Assembly (NCBI RefSeq): GCF_001424195.1
Contig: NZ_LMOO01000007.1
Coordinates: 310,313-374,312 of the forward strand
Source: Cellulomonas sp. Leaf334
Lineage (GTDB): Bacteria > Actinomycetota > Actinomycetes > Actinomycetales > Cellulomonadaceae
Reading direction: 5' to 3'
Length of the DNA stretch: 64,000 bases
In this document: positions 37,173-47,592 of the stretch, in pieces
Position numbering within the stretch: position 1 is the first letter of the stretch
Layout: each line of letters begins with the position of its first letter
Position numbers and translations under genes: made by a program
The notes under the pieces: model-generated
Databases searched by the model: none
Told to the model about the DNA's origin: nothing
What the model saw: only the letters and a program-made list of their open reading frames with translations

Positions 37173-37562
37173 TCAGGCCTGGTCGCGCGGCTCGTCGGCC
37201 TTGAGCTGCTGCTCCCGGTCGCGCAGCTGCGCCTCCCAGTCCTTGAGCATCTTCTCGTGCTTGTCGTCCGACGTCCGCATGCCCGCCAAGAAGTCCGGGT
37301 CGTCGTCCGGGGACGTCGTGCGCGGCCGCTCGTACTCCGGGAATCCCGCGGTCTGCGTCGACGGCCAGGGCACGTTCCGCGCGGCCTGTCGCTCCGGGCG
37401 CCCCGCAACGAGCCACGCGATCCCGCCGACCACCGGCAGCAGGATGATGACGAACACCCAGGTGGTCTTCGACAGGTTCCGCGGGACGTCGGTCTGGATG
37501 CAGTCGATGAGGCAGTAGACCAGCAGGGCGATCTCGATCAGGAACGGCAGGTAGCGGATCAC
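37173..37562 (-). CDS. PLDc_N-domain membrane protein
   Basis: 129 aa. The N-terminal ~60 residues form the two-helix PLDc_N domain (MIRYLPFLIEIALLVYCLID, then TTWVFVIILLPVVGGIAWLV ending in GRPERQ), as found at the start of cardiolipin synthases but here without the catalytic HKD domains. The C-terminal part is charged and cytoplasmic, with a short coiled-coil-like helix (KMLKDWEAQLRDREQQLKAD). GTG start with GAGGAGTCCC ribosome-binding site. It lies between two PQQ-like paralogs on the same strand. A possible TAGCGT -10 is at 37615-37620. Confidence 0.88.
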   Translation of the reverse strand: MIRYLPFLIEIALLVYCLIDCIQTDVPRNLSKTTWVFVIILLPVVGGIAWLVAGRPERQAARNVPWPSTQTAGFPEYERPRTTSPDDDPDFLAGMRTSDDKHEKMLKDWEAQLRDREQQLKADEPRDQA

Positions 37563-37686
37563 GGGACTCCTCGGGCACCCCTGCCCGACGTGCTGTCAGC
37601 CGGGACCGACGCGCACGCTAGCGGAGCGGGATCCCCCCTGTCCGCGGAACGGTTGCCCGGCAGACGCGATCACCCGGACGGACCAG

Positions 37687-39171
37687 TCAGCCGAGGACCG
37701 ACGCGCCGGCCTCACCCCAGGCCAGCAGCGTCGACCCGGTCGCCCAGACTCCCGTCAGGCCGTCGGGGAGGTCGACCCGCCAGTCCTCGGTCCCGTCGTC
37801 CAGCCGGTACGCGGCGAGCTCCCCGATGCTCGGGAACCCCTCCGTCGTGTCGGTGCTCGCCGTGTCCGGCCGCTGCTGGCTGCTGAGCAGGTGACGGCCG
37901 TCGGTGACCAGGCCTCCCACGCTCCGCCCGTCGGGCACCCGGGTCCGCCACAGCTCCTCGCCGGTGCCGGCGTCGACCGCGGCCAGCCCGCGTCCGGAGC
38001 TGACGTACACGCGCCCACGCAGCACCAGCGCGGTGTCCGCCCTCAGGTCCGGGAGGGACCAGCGCGGCTCCGGGCTCCCGCGGTCGTAGGCCCGCAGGGT
38101 CGAGTCGGACATCAGCACGAGCCCGGGCACGCTGCCGTCGTCGGCGGACAGCGACACGCGCCTCCCGGGGATCGTCACGTCGGACCGGTCACGGCCGACG
38201 AACGTCGTCGACTGGTCCCCGCCGGGCTCGACCGACAACGCCGCCACCGAACGCGTGACCTTGTCGACCTCCCAGCCTGCGCCCGCGTCGATGTCGTCGC
38301 GGACCACCTCTCCCTCCCGGTCGAGGAGGAACATCCGCCCGGGTGACACGACGGCGCCGAGGCCGTCGACCGTGCCGAACAGGGCGATGCTCCCGTCCAG
38401 GAACACGCCGTCGCCCTGCCCGGTCGGCGCGGGCACCGTCGTGGTCCACCTCGGCTCGCCGTCGAGCAGCCCGGTCGCGACGAGCGTGACCGCGTCGTCG
38501 GCACCCGCGACCGCCACGACCGCCGCATCCGGCAGCACGGCGAACGCGACGGCCCCGGGCGCCGGGTGCTCCCCGACGACGGACCCGTCGGCGGTGTCGA
38601 GCACGACGACCGTGCTGAGCTCGCCCGGCACCGGATGGGCGACCCCCTCCGTGTAGGTGACGACACCGTCGCTCACCAGGCACGCCACCCGGCCGGACAC
38701 GTGCGGCACCTGCGCGCAGCCGCCGATCTGGCCCCCGGCGCTCCCGACCGGGTGGGCCGGCGCCAAGGGGGTGGTCCACCGTCGCTCGCCGGTCCGCTCG
38801 TCGACGGACACCAACGCCTGGGATCCGTCGGCCGGCCGCTCCAGGCCGATGATCGTCCCGTCCGCGCGGAGGTCCCACCAGAAGAGCGACGCCAGGTCCT
38901 CGTCCACGGTCCAGAGCACGCGGACGTCCTGGTCGACCGGCCGCACCACGCCGGGGACCTCACTCAGCGCGTCGAGCGCAGCCCGGTCCCGGGCGACGTC
39001 GAGGGCCTGCATCCCGCCCAGCACCAGCAGCAGCGCGACCGGGGCGGGAGCCCAGCGCCGGACGATCCGCCACCGGTCCGCCCTGCTCAACCGGGCGACG
39101 GCAGGCAGCGGCGCTGCGTCGTCGTCCAGCTCGACGAGCTCGACGGTCTGCATCGGTGCGGGCCGGGCCAT
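37687..39171 (-). CDS. Membrane-anchored PQQ-like beta-propeller protein (paralog B)
   Basis: 494 aa, same layout as the protein at 35661-37136: an acidic N-terminal segment (TVELVELDDDAAPLP), a single membrane anchor (residues ~42-58), the conserved VVRPVDQDVRVLWTVDEDL, then propeller blades (LVSVDERTGERRWTTPL, LRAYDRGSPEPRWSL, LAAVDAGTGEELWRTRV) and a similar end (DWRVDLPDGLTGVWATGSTL). The pair arose by duplication. No catalytic motif is visible; an extracytoplasmic binding role is inferred. The ATG is 6 nt after TAGGGT. Confidence 0.85.
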   Translation of the reverse strand: MARPAPMQTVELVELDDDAAPLPAVARLSRADRWRIVRRWAPAPVALLLVLGGMQALDVARDRAALDALSEVPGVVRPVDQDVRVLWTVDEDLASLFWWDLRADGTIIGLERPADGSQALVSVDERTGERRWTTPLAPAHPVGSAGGQIGGCAQVPHVSGRVACLVSDGVVTYTEGVAHPVPGELSTVVVLDTADGSVVGEHPAPGAVAFAVLPDAAVVAVAGADDAVTLVATGLLDGEPRWTTTVPAPTGQGDGVFLDGSIALFGTVDGLGAVVSPGRMFLLDREGEVVRDDIDAGAGWEVDKVTRSVAALSVEPGGDQSTTFVGRDRSDVTIPGRRVSLSADDGSVPGLVLMSDSTLRAYDRGSPEPRWSLPDLRADTALVLRGRVYVSSGRGLAAVDAGTGEELWRTRVPDGRSVGGLVTDGRHLLSSQQRPDTASTDTTEGFPSIGELAAYRLDDGTEDWRVDLPDGLTGVWATGSTLLAWGEAGASVLG

Positions 39172-39177
39172 GACCGG

Positions 39178-39183
39178 ACCCTA
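39178..39183 (-). promoter_or_regulatory. -10 element of PQQ-like paralog B
   Basis: TAGGGT on the minus strand, 6 nt before the ATG at 39171; leaderless arrangement. Confidence 0.45.
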
Positions 39184-39203
39184 CCGACGCGCGCCCGCGC
39201 GGA

Positions 39204-40187
39204 TCAGCCCTTCAGCCGGCGGATCTCCGCAGCGGCCTGCGGGACGACGGTGAACAGGTCTCCGACGATGCCGAAGTCTGCGATCTCGAAGATCGGGGCG
39301 TCGGGGTCGGAGTTGATCGCGACGATCGTGCCGGACGCCTGCATGCCGCCGCGGTGGTGCACGGCACCGGACACGCCGACGCCGACGTAGAGCCGTGGCG
39401 CGATGGTGACGCCCGTCTGGCCGATCTGCGCGTCGTGCCCGATCCAGCCCTCGTCGGTGGCGACACGCGTGGCACCCACCGCGCCGCCGACCACGTCCGC
39501 CAGCTCCTCGACGACCGAGAAGTCGCCCTCGGTGCCGCGTCCGCCGACCACGACGATGCTGGCGCTGCCGAGGTCCGGGCGCCCGCTCGCGGGTCGCTCG
39601 ACGCGCTCGACCAGGGTCACCCGCCGGGCCTTGTCGCTGACCGCGACGGTGTGCTCGCCGATCTGCGGGGCGGGCGCACCCTCGACCGTCGACGGCACGA
39701 CCGAGTTCGACTTGAGCGCGACGACCGCCAACGGCGCCGTGACCGCGCACGTCGTGCTCCAGGTGCCCGCGAACACGGTCTTCGAGGCGACGTACCGACC
39801 GTCGACGAGCGCCAGACCGTCCGCGTCGGTCACGACCCCGGCGCCGGTGCTGACCGCGAGCCGCGCCGCGGCCTCCTTGTTCTCGAACGAGGAGACCACG
39901 AGCAGAAGCCCGGCACCGGTCGCGTCGAGCAGCGACGCGAGCGCCTCGGCGAGCACGGCGGACAGGTGCGGGTCCGCGTCGGCGACGACCCGGTGGACGT
40001 GGGTCGCGCCCAGGGCACCGAGCTCCGCGACGACCTCGGCGGACGGCTCGACGCCGTCGACGGTCCACGCGGCGTGCACCCCGGCGCCGCCCGCGAGCTC
40101 GCGGGCGAGCGTGAGGAGCTCCCGGACGGGGGCGCGGACGGCTCCGTCCACGGTGTGGTCGACGAGCACGAGCACGGGTGCGGTCAC
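39204..40187 (-). CDS. etfA: Electron transfer flavoprotein alpha subunit
   Basis: 327 aa. The N-terminal domain (VLVLVDHTVDGAVRAPVRELLTLA) is of the ETF type, and the C-terminal FAD-binding domain has the family signature: IGQTGVTIAPRLYVGVGVSG, then VHHRGGMQASGTIVAINSDPDAPIFEIADFGIVGD. With EtfB it carries electrons from acyl-CoA dehydrogenases to the respiratory chain. GTG start, 25 bp after the etfB stop; the two genes are one operon. No ETF-quinone oxidoreductase gene is nearby. Confidence 0.95.
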   Translation of the reverse strand: MTAPVLVLVDHTVDGAVRAPVRELLTLARELAGGAGVHAAWTVDGVEPSAEVVAELGALGATHVHRVVADADPHLSAVLAEALASLLDATGAGLLLVVSSFENKEAAARLAVSTGAGVVTDADGLALVDGRYVASKTVFAGTWSTTCAVTAPLAVVALKSNSVVPSTVEGAPAPQIGEHTVAVSDKARRVTLVERVERPASGRPDLGSASIVVVGGRGTEGDFSVVEELADVVGGAVGATRVATDEGWIGHDAQIGQTGVTIAPRLYVGVGVSGAVHHRGGMQASGTIVAINSDPDAPIFEIADFGIVGDLFTVVPQAAAEIRRLKG

Positions 40188-40212
40188 AGCGGCGATCCTT
40201 CGGTTCGGGACG

Positions 40213-41001
40213 TCAGACGAGCTGGTTGTCGACGAGGTACGCAGCGAGCCGGACCCCGGCGTCGCCCGTGTCCTGCACGAGCACGCGGTTGTCGCGGGGC
40301 GGTCGCGCGGCGGCCTCGACGACCTCGGTGCGGGCGCCGAGCAGGCCGACGCGCGAGGCGTCGAGGTCGAGGTCCGCGAGCGTCAGGGTGGTGATCGGCT
40401 TCTTGCGGGCCGCCATGATGCCCTTGAAGTTGGGGTAGCGCGGCTCGTTGGCCTGGTCCGTGACGGACACCAGGGCCGGCAGCGTGGCCTCGAGCACCTC
40501 GGTGGAGTGGTCGAGGTTGCGCCGCACCCGCACGGTGGACCCGTCGACGGTCAGCTCCGCGGCGAGCGGCAGCGCGGGCAGGTCGAGCAGCTCCGCGAGG
40601 GCGGTCGGCAGCAGGGACGTCAGACCGTCGAGCCCGGCCATGCCCGTGACGACCAGGTCGACGTGCTCCTGGGCGTCCAGGTGGCGGATCGCGGCGGCGA
40701 GCACCCGCGCGGTGCCGATGGCGTCGGACCCGGCGACGGCGTCGTCGACCACGTGGACCGCGTCCTCGGCGCCCATCTGCAGGCCGCGTCGGACGGCGTC
40801 CACGGCGTCGTCGGGGCCCACGGTCAGAGCCACCACGGACCCCTCACCTGCCTCGACGAGGGCGAGCGCCGCCTCGAGGGCGTTCTCGTCCAGCTCGTTC
40901 AGGGTCCCGTCCCCGCCGTCGCGGACCACGCGACCGTCGGGGCCCAGGGCCCGCTCGGACTGGATGTCAGGGACATGCTTCACGCAGACGACGATCCTCA
41001 C
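40213..41001 (-). CDS. etfB: Electron transfer flavoprotein beta subunit
   Basis: 262 aa. Opens VRIVVCVKHVPDIQSERAL, then LNELDENALEAALAL and the AMP-binding core LVVTGMAGLDGLTSLLPTAL; the recognition loop ANEPRYPNFKGIMAARKKPI is clear. Forms the ETF heterodimer with EtfA, encoded directly downstream. GTG start; the -10 TAACGT lies 7 nt upstream, so the mRNA may be leaderless. Divergent from glgX, 96 bp away. Confidence 0.96.
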   Translation of the reverse strand: MRIVVCVKHVPDIQSERALGPDGRVVRDGGDGTLNELDENALEAALALVEAGEGSVVALTVGPDDAVDAVRRGLQMGAEDAVHVVDDAVAGSDAIGTARVLAAAIRHLDAQEHVDLVVTGMAGLDGLTSLLPTALAELLDLPALPLAAELTVDGSTVRVRRNLDHSTEVLEATLPALVSVTDQANEPRYPNFKGIMAARKKPITTLTLADLDLDASRVGLLGARTEVVEAAARPPRDNRVLVQDTGDAGVRLAAYLVDNQLV

Positions 41002-41008
41002 CCGCGGA

Positions 41009-41014
41009 ACGTTA
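41009..41014 (-). promoter_or_regulatory. -10 element of etfBA
   Basis: TAACGT on the minus strand, 7 nt before the etfB GTG. A TTGTCC further upstream is 20 bp away, longer than optimal for a -35. Confidence 0.45.
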
Positions 41015-41097
41015 CCGCCCGTCCCGGAACCGACGGACAAGCGGTCCAGGACGGGAGACACCCGACACGTGTGGGCTTGTTCCCCCACAATGTGCGG

Positions 41098-43284
<2,187 letters not shown>

Positions 43285-43307
43285 CCGCGCGTACGTTCGG
43301 TCCCAGG

Positions 43308-45437
43308 GTGGTGGCGATGATGCGTGCGCGATTGCCGGATCGGGAGGGCGACGTCGAGAGCGGCGACGTCACGATCCACTACGAGGTGCACGGCTCCGGC
43401 TCGCCGACCGTCCTGCTGGTGCCACCGTCGCCGATCACGCACGCGCAGATCTGGAAGACGCTGCTCCCGCACCTCGCGCGGCGCAACCGCGTGGTGACCT
43501 TCGACGGCCGGGGCAACGGCCGGTCGGGCCGGCCCACCGCGGTCGAGGACCACAGCCGCGCCGCGAACGTGGCCGACATCGTCGCCGTGCTCGATGCGAC
43601 CGGGACGCGGGAGGTCGTGGTCGTCACCCTCTGCGACGCAGCGTGGTGGGCGCTCGACCTGATCGCCGGACACCCGGAGCGCGTCGTCGGGTTCGTCGCG
43701 ATCGAGCCAGGGGTGCCGCACCTCGGCGGGCCCCAGGCCCACTGGGCGGCCGCCGTCGCGACGTGGGACGCGCACCTCGAGGACCCGCAGGGTTGGCAGC
43801 TGTACAACCGGCACGTGATCACGACGGCACACCGCCGGTGGGTCGAGTTCTTCTTCGATGCCCAGCTGGTCGAGCCGCACTCGACCAAGCAGCTGGAGGA
43901 CGCGGTCGGCTGGGCGCTCGAGTCGACCGGGGAGATTCTCGCGGCGAGCGAGGAGGGGCACGACCTCGACCCACCGACCAGGGACGAGATCGTCGCGCGG
44001 TGCCGACGGATCGGGGTTCCGGTGCTGGTCGTGCACGGCGACCGGGACGTGTGCCAGAACGTCGACAAGGGGCGGGAGCTGGCAGAGCTGACGGGGGGCG
44101 AGCTGCTGGTCATCGAGGGCGGCGGCCACCTCGCGCTCGTCCGGGACCCCGTGCGCGTCAACCGCGCGGTCGGCGACTTCGTCGACCGCCTCAGCCCGCG
44201 GCCCGCACCGCGGCGGTGGACGCGGGCACCGAGCCGGACGCCCCGGGTCTTGTACGTGTCGTCACCGATCGGGCTCGGGCACGTGCGCCGCGACCTCGCG
44301 ATCACCGACGAGCTGCGACGCCTCCGGCCCGACGTCGAGGTCGAGTGGCTCGCGCAGGACCCGGTGACCGCCGTCCTGCGGGCTGCGGGCCAGCACGTGC
44401 ACCCGGCGAGCCGGTGGCTCGCGTCGGAGTCCGGCCACCTGGCGTCCGAGGCCGACGGGCACGACCTGCACTGCTTCCAGGCGCTGCGGCGGATGGACGA
44501 GATCCTCGTCGCGAACTTCATGGTCTTCCAGGAGGTCGTCGAGTCCGGCCGCTACGACGTCGTGGTCGGCGACGAGGCCTGGGACGTCGACCACTTCTGG
44601 CACGAGAACCCCGAGCTCAAGCGCGCTGCGCACGTCTGGTTCACCGACTTCGTGGGCTTCCTGCCGATGCCCGACGGCGGCCCGCGCGAGGCGGCGCTGA
44701 CGGCGGACTACAACGCCGAGATGGTCGAGCACGTCGCCCGGTTCCCCCGGGTCCGCGACCGGGCGGTCTTCGTCGGCAACCCCGAGGACGTCGTCCCCGA
44801 CGGGCTGGGTCCGGGCCTGCCGACGATCCGCGACTGGACGCAGGCGAACTTCGACTTCTGCGGCTACGTCACCGGCGACGCCCCACCGACCGACGACGAG
44901 CGGGCGCAGTGGCGGTCACGGCTCGGGTACCGCGACGACGAGCGGGTCTGTGTGGTCACCGTCGGCGGGTCGGGCGTCGGGCGTGCCCTGCTCGACCTCG
45001 CCGTCGCCGCCTTCCCGCACGTCGCACGGGACGTGCCGGGCTTCCGGATGGTCGCGGTGGCCGGGCCGCGCATCGACGACCACGGCTTCCCGCGGCACCG
45101 AGGGCTGGACGTACGGGGTTTCGTGCCGGACCTCTACCGCCACCTCGCGGTGTGCGACCTGGCCGTCGTGCAGGGCGGGCTCGCGACCACCATGGAGCTG
45201 GCCGCGTCGCAGCGGCCGTTCCTCTACTTCCCGCTCCAGCACCACTTCGAGCAGTCCTTCCACGTGCGGCACCGGCTCGAGCGGTACGGCGCAGGCACGT
45301 GCATGGACTTCGCGACGACCGACCCCGAGAGCCTCGCCGACGCGATGGTCCGTGCGCTCGCTGCACCGGTGCGCTACCGGCCGGTCGAGACGGACGGCGC
45401 CGCGCGCGCGGCGCGGCTGGTCGCCGACCTCGTGTGA
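43308..45437 (+). CDS. Fused alpha/beta hydrolase - GT-B glycosyltransferase
   Basis: 709 aa with two unrelated domains. Residues ~18-295: alpha/beta hydrolase (GSPTVLLVPPSPITHAQIWK, VVTFDGRGNGRSGRP). The nucleophile elbow reads VVTLCDAAWWAL, placing Cys109 where serine is expected, with Asp247 (VHGDRDVCQ) and His274 (GGGHLALVRDP) completing a possible Cys-Asp-His triad. Residues ~312-709: GT-B glycosyltransferase of MurG/UGT type (RVLYVSSPIGLGHVRRDLAI, VTVGGSGVGRALL, LAVVQGGLATTMELAASQRP, HHFEQSFHVRHRLERYG). It lies 23 bp after glgX, suggesting a saccharide acceptor. GTG 43308 is the longest start; ATG 43317, preceded by AGGGTGG, is equally likely. Substrates unknown. Confidence 0.85.
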   Translation: MVAMMRARLPDREGDVESGDVTIHYEVHGSGSPTVLLVPPSPITHAQIWKTLLPHLARRNRVVTFDGRGNGRSGRPTAVEDHSRAANVADIVAVLDATGTREVVVVTLCDAAWWALDLIAGHPERVVGFVAIEPGVPHLGGPQAHWAAAVATWDAHLEDPQGWQLYNRHVITTAHRRWVEFFFDAQLVEPHSTKQLEDAVGWALESTGEILAASEEGHDLDPPTRDEIVARCRRIGVPVLVVHGDRDVCQNVDKGRELAELTGGELLVIEGGGHLALVRDPVRVNRAVGDFVDRLSPRPAPRRWTRAPSRTPRVLYVSSPIGLGHVRRDLAITDELRRLRPDVEVEWLAQDPVTAVLRAAGQHVHPASRWLASESGHLASEADGHDLHCFQALRRMDEILVANFMVFQEVVESGRYDVVVGDEAWDVDHFWHENPELKRAAHVWFTDFVGFLPMPDGGPREAALTADYNAEMVEHVARFPRVRDRAVFVGNPEDVVPDGLGPGLPTIRDWTQANFDFCGYVTGDAPPTDDERAQWRSRLGYRDDERVCVVTVGGSGVGRALLDLAVAAFPHVARDVPGFRMVAVAGPRIDDHGFPRHRGLDVRGFVPDLYRHLAVCDLAVVQGGLATTMELAASQRPFLYFPLQHHFEQSFHVRHRLERYGAGTCMDFATTDPESLADAMVRALAAPVRYRPVETDGAARAARLVADLV

Positions 45438-45447
45438 CGCCCTGCGA

Positions 45448-45861
45448 TCAGCCCCGGCGGTCCGGCCGGACCATCGCCGTGCTGTCAGGTTCGGTGAACC
45501 CGAACTCCCGGTACAGGCCGTGGGCGTCGCCGGTGAACAGCGTCCAGCGGAAGTCGGCGCCGGGTCCGTCGTCGATCATCGTGGCGACGATCCTGCGTCC
45601 CAGCCCGACGCCGCGGTGCGCGGGGACGACGAACACGTCCGCCAGGTAGGCGAAGCCGACGCCGTCCGACACCGCCCGGGCGAACCCGACCAGCGCACCG
45701 GACCTCTCGTCGTAGGCGCCGACCACCCGCCAGGCGCCGTCGAGCTGCTTCTCGACGTCCGCCCGGCTCCGCCACCGGCCCCAGTACGCCTCCGTCGAGA
45801 GGAACTGCCAGACGACGTCACGGTCGAGACGCTCGGTCGCGTCGCTCAGCACGTAGGTCAC
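45448..45861 (-). CDS. GNAT N-acetyltransferase
   Basis: 137 aa, a compact single-domain GNAT. Seen: LDRDVVWQFLSTEAYWGRWR, GALVGFARAVSDGVGFAYLADVFV (beta4), the acetyl-CoA loop PAHRGVGLGRRIVATMI, and the C-terminal LYREFGFTEPDSTAMVR. Substrate unknown. The GTG start is 7 nt after TACGAT, which overlaps the -10 of the divergent FAD dehydrogenase gene. Confidence 0.88.
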   Translation of the reverse strand: MTYVLSDATERLDRDVVWQFLSTEAYWGRWRSRADVEKQLDGAWRVVGAYDERSGALVGFARAVSDGVGFAYLADVFVVPAHRGVGLGRRIVATMIDDGPGADFRWTLFTGDAHGLYREFGFTEPDSTAMVRPDRRG

Positions 45862-45868
45862 GACACGG

Positions 45869-45878
45869 ATCGTAGAGT
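45869..45878. promoter_or_regulatory. Bidirectional promoter with overlapping -10 elements
   Basis: Within ATCGTAGAGT, the minus strand reads TACGAT (45874-45869), 7 nt before the GNAT GTG, and the plus strand reads TAGAGT (45873-45878), 6 nt before the dehydrogenase ATG. The two start codons are only 23 bp apart, so both mRNAs should be leaderless and the -10 boxes share two bases. Confidence 0.6.
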
Positions 45879-45884
45879 CGCCCC

Positions 45885-47531
45885 ATGACGCACTCCGATG
45901 TCGTGGTCGTCGGCGCGGGCCTGGCCGGTCTCGTCGCCACCGCCGAGCTGGTCGCCGCCGGCCGCCGGGTCACCCTGCTCGACGCGGAGCCCGCGGCGAG
46001 CCTGGGCGGCCAGGCGTTCTGGTCGTTCGGCGGGCTGTTCCTCGTCGACTCCCCCGAGCAGCGCCGCCTCGGCGTCAAGGACTCCGCGGAGCTGGCGCTC
46101 GCCGACTGGTTCGGGTCCGCCGACTTCGCGGACGACGGCTCCGACCGCTGGGGCCGGGCGTGGGCGGAGGGGTTCGTCGAGTTCGCCGCCGGGGACCTGC
46201 GCTCGTGGCTGTACGCCCAGGGCGTGCGGTGGTTCCCGCTGGTGCAGTGGGCGGAGCGCGGCGGGTACCTGGCCGACGGGCACGGCAACTCCGTGCCGCG
46301 GTTCCACGTCACGTGGGGTACCGGACCCGGCATCCTCGAGCCCTTCGTCCGCGCACTGCTGGACGCGCGCCGCGAGGGCCTGGTCGACGTGCGTTTCCGG
46401 CACCGGGTGACCGGGCTGGTGACGACCGACGGCCGCGTCACGGGTGTCCGCGGCGACGTGCTCGTCGCCGACGCCGCCGAGCGCGCAGTGCCCAGCTCAC
46501 GCGACGTGCAGGAGCCGTTCGAGCTGCCCGCGAGCGCCGTCGTCATCGCCACGGGTGGGATCGGCGCCGCCCACGACCTGGTCCGCGCGACGTGGCCCGC
46601 GTCGGCCGGCCGCCTCCCCGCGCGGATGCTGTCGGGCGTCCCGGACCACGTGGACGGCTCCGGCATCGCTGCCGCTGCGGCCTCCGGCGCCGCCGTCGTG
46701 CACGAGGACCGCATGTGGCACTACCCCGAGGGCATCACCAACCACTCGCCGGTGTGGTCGCGGCACGGAATCCGCATCCTCGCCGGACCGAGCAGCCTGT
46801 GGCTCGACGCCGACGGGAACCGGCTGCCCGCCCCGCTGTTCCCCGGCTTCGACTCCCTCGGCTCGCTGCGGCACATCACCGGGCGGGGCGACGACCACTC
46901 GTGGTTCGTCCTCGACAAGACGATCCTCGGGTCGGAGTTCGCGCTGTCCGGCTCGGAGCAGAACCCGGACCTGACCGGCAAGGACCTGAAGCTGCTGCTG
47001 GAACGCGTGAAGCCCGGCGCGGTCGGGCCGGTCGAGGCGTTCGCGCAGAAGTCCGACGAGTTCCTCTGGGCCGACACGCCCGCCGAGCTCGCCGCGAAGA
47101 TGAACGCGCTGTCCGGCTCCGACCGGATCGACGCCGACGCCCTGGAGCGCACGATCGTCGCGCGGGACGGGCAGGTGGAGACAGGGCTCGGCAAGGACCC
47201 GCAGGTCGTCGCGACGGCCATGGCGCGGCGCTACGTCGTCGACAAGCTCATCCGCGTCGCGAAGCCGCACCGGCTGCTCGACCCCGCGCACGGACCCCTG
47301 CTCGCCGTCCGGCTCTCCGTGCTGACCCGCAAGACCCTCGGCGGCCTGCACACCGACCTCGAGGGCCGCGTCCTGCGTCCCGACGGCGAGGTCCTGCCGG
47401 GTCTGTGGGCCGCGGGCGAGGCCTCCGGCTTCGGCGGTGGCGGCGTGCACGGCCACCGCGCGCTGGAGGGCACGTTCCTGGGCGGCTGCCTGTTCACGGG
47501 CCGCACGGTGGGGCGCGCGCTCGGCGGGTAG
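45885..47531 (+). CDS. FAD-binding dehydrogenase (KstD/fumarate-reductase-like)
   Basis: 548 aa. The N-terminal Rossmann motif VVVVGAGLAGLVATAELVAAG binds FAD, then LLDAEPAASLGGQAFWSFGG. The FAD_binding_2 fold continues through SAVVIATGGIGA and ends GLWAAGEASGFGGGGVHGHRALEGTF, the typical C-terminal FAD contact. It resembles the actinobacterial group of unnamed dehydrogenases related to 3-ketosteroid delta-1-dehydrogenase; the substrate is unknown. It shares a bidirectional promoter with the GNAT gene. The glgE gene starts 62 bp downstream. Confidence 0.9.
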   Translation: MTHSDVVVVGAGLAGLVATAELVAAGRRVTLLDAEPAASLGGQAFWSFGGLFLVDSPEQRRLGVKDSAELALADWFGSADFADDGSDRWGRAWAEGFVEFAAGDLRSWLYAQGVRWFPLVQWAERGGYLADGHGNSVPRFHVTWGTGPGILEPFVRALLDARREGLVDVRFRHRVTGLVTTDGRVTGVRGDVLVADAAERAVPSSRDVQEPFELPASAVVIATGGIGAAHDLVRATWPASAGRLPARMLSGVPDHVDGSGIAAAAASGAAVVHEDRMWHYPEGITNHSPVWSRHGIRILAGPSSLWLDADGNRLPAPLFPGFDSLGSLRHITGRGDDHSWFVLDKTILGSEFALSGSEQNPDLTGKDLKLLLERVKPGAVGPVEAFAQKSDEFLWADTPAELAAKMNALSGSDRIDADALERTIVARDGQVETGLGKDPQVVATAMARRYVVDKLIRVAKPHRLLDPAHGPLLAVRLSVLTRKTLGGLHTDLEGRVLRPDGEVLPGLWAAGEASGFGGGGVHGHRALEGTFLGGCLFTGRTVGRALGG

Positions 47532-47579
47532 CTTCCTCGACGAGCGGCGCTCCGGATGCCCCCGGCCTGGACCTACGGA

Positions 47580-47585
47580 TAGGTT
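47580..47585 (+). promoter_or_regulatory. -10 element of the glgE-treS-mak operon
   Basis: TAGGTT, 7 nt before the glgE GTG; no strong -35 is seen. GGGAGC directly before the GTG could also act as a weak ribosome-binding site. Confidence 0.45.
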
Positions 47586-47592
47586 CGGGAGC

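Noticed and set aside
41058..41072. ACACGTGT palindrome between etfB and glgX
   Set aside because: Only 8 bp perfect; a common chance palindrome at this GC content, with no second copy.
41086..41091. CACAAT 6 nt before the glgX start as a leaderless -10
   Set aside because: First base deviates from TANNNT and no -35 is present; left out of the promoter list as too weak.
39403..41097. Long N-terminal extension in frame with glgX
   Set aside because: Antisense to etfA and etfB; the GlgX N-terminal domain begins after GTG 41098.
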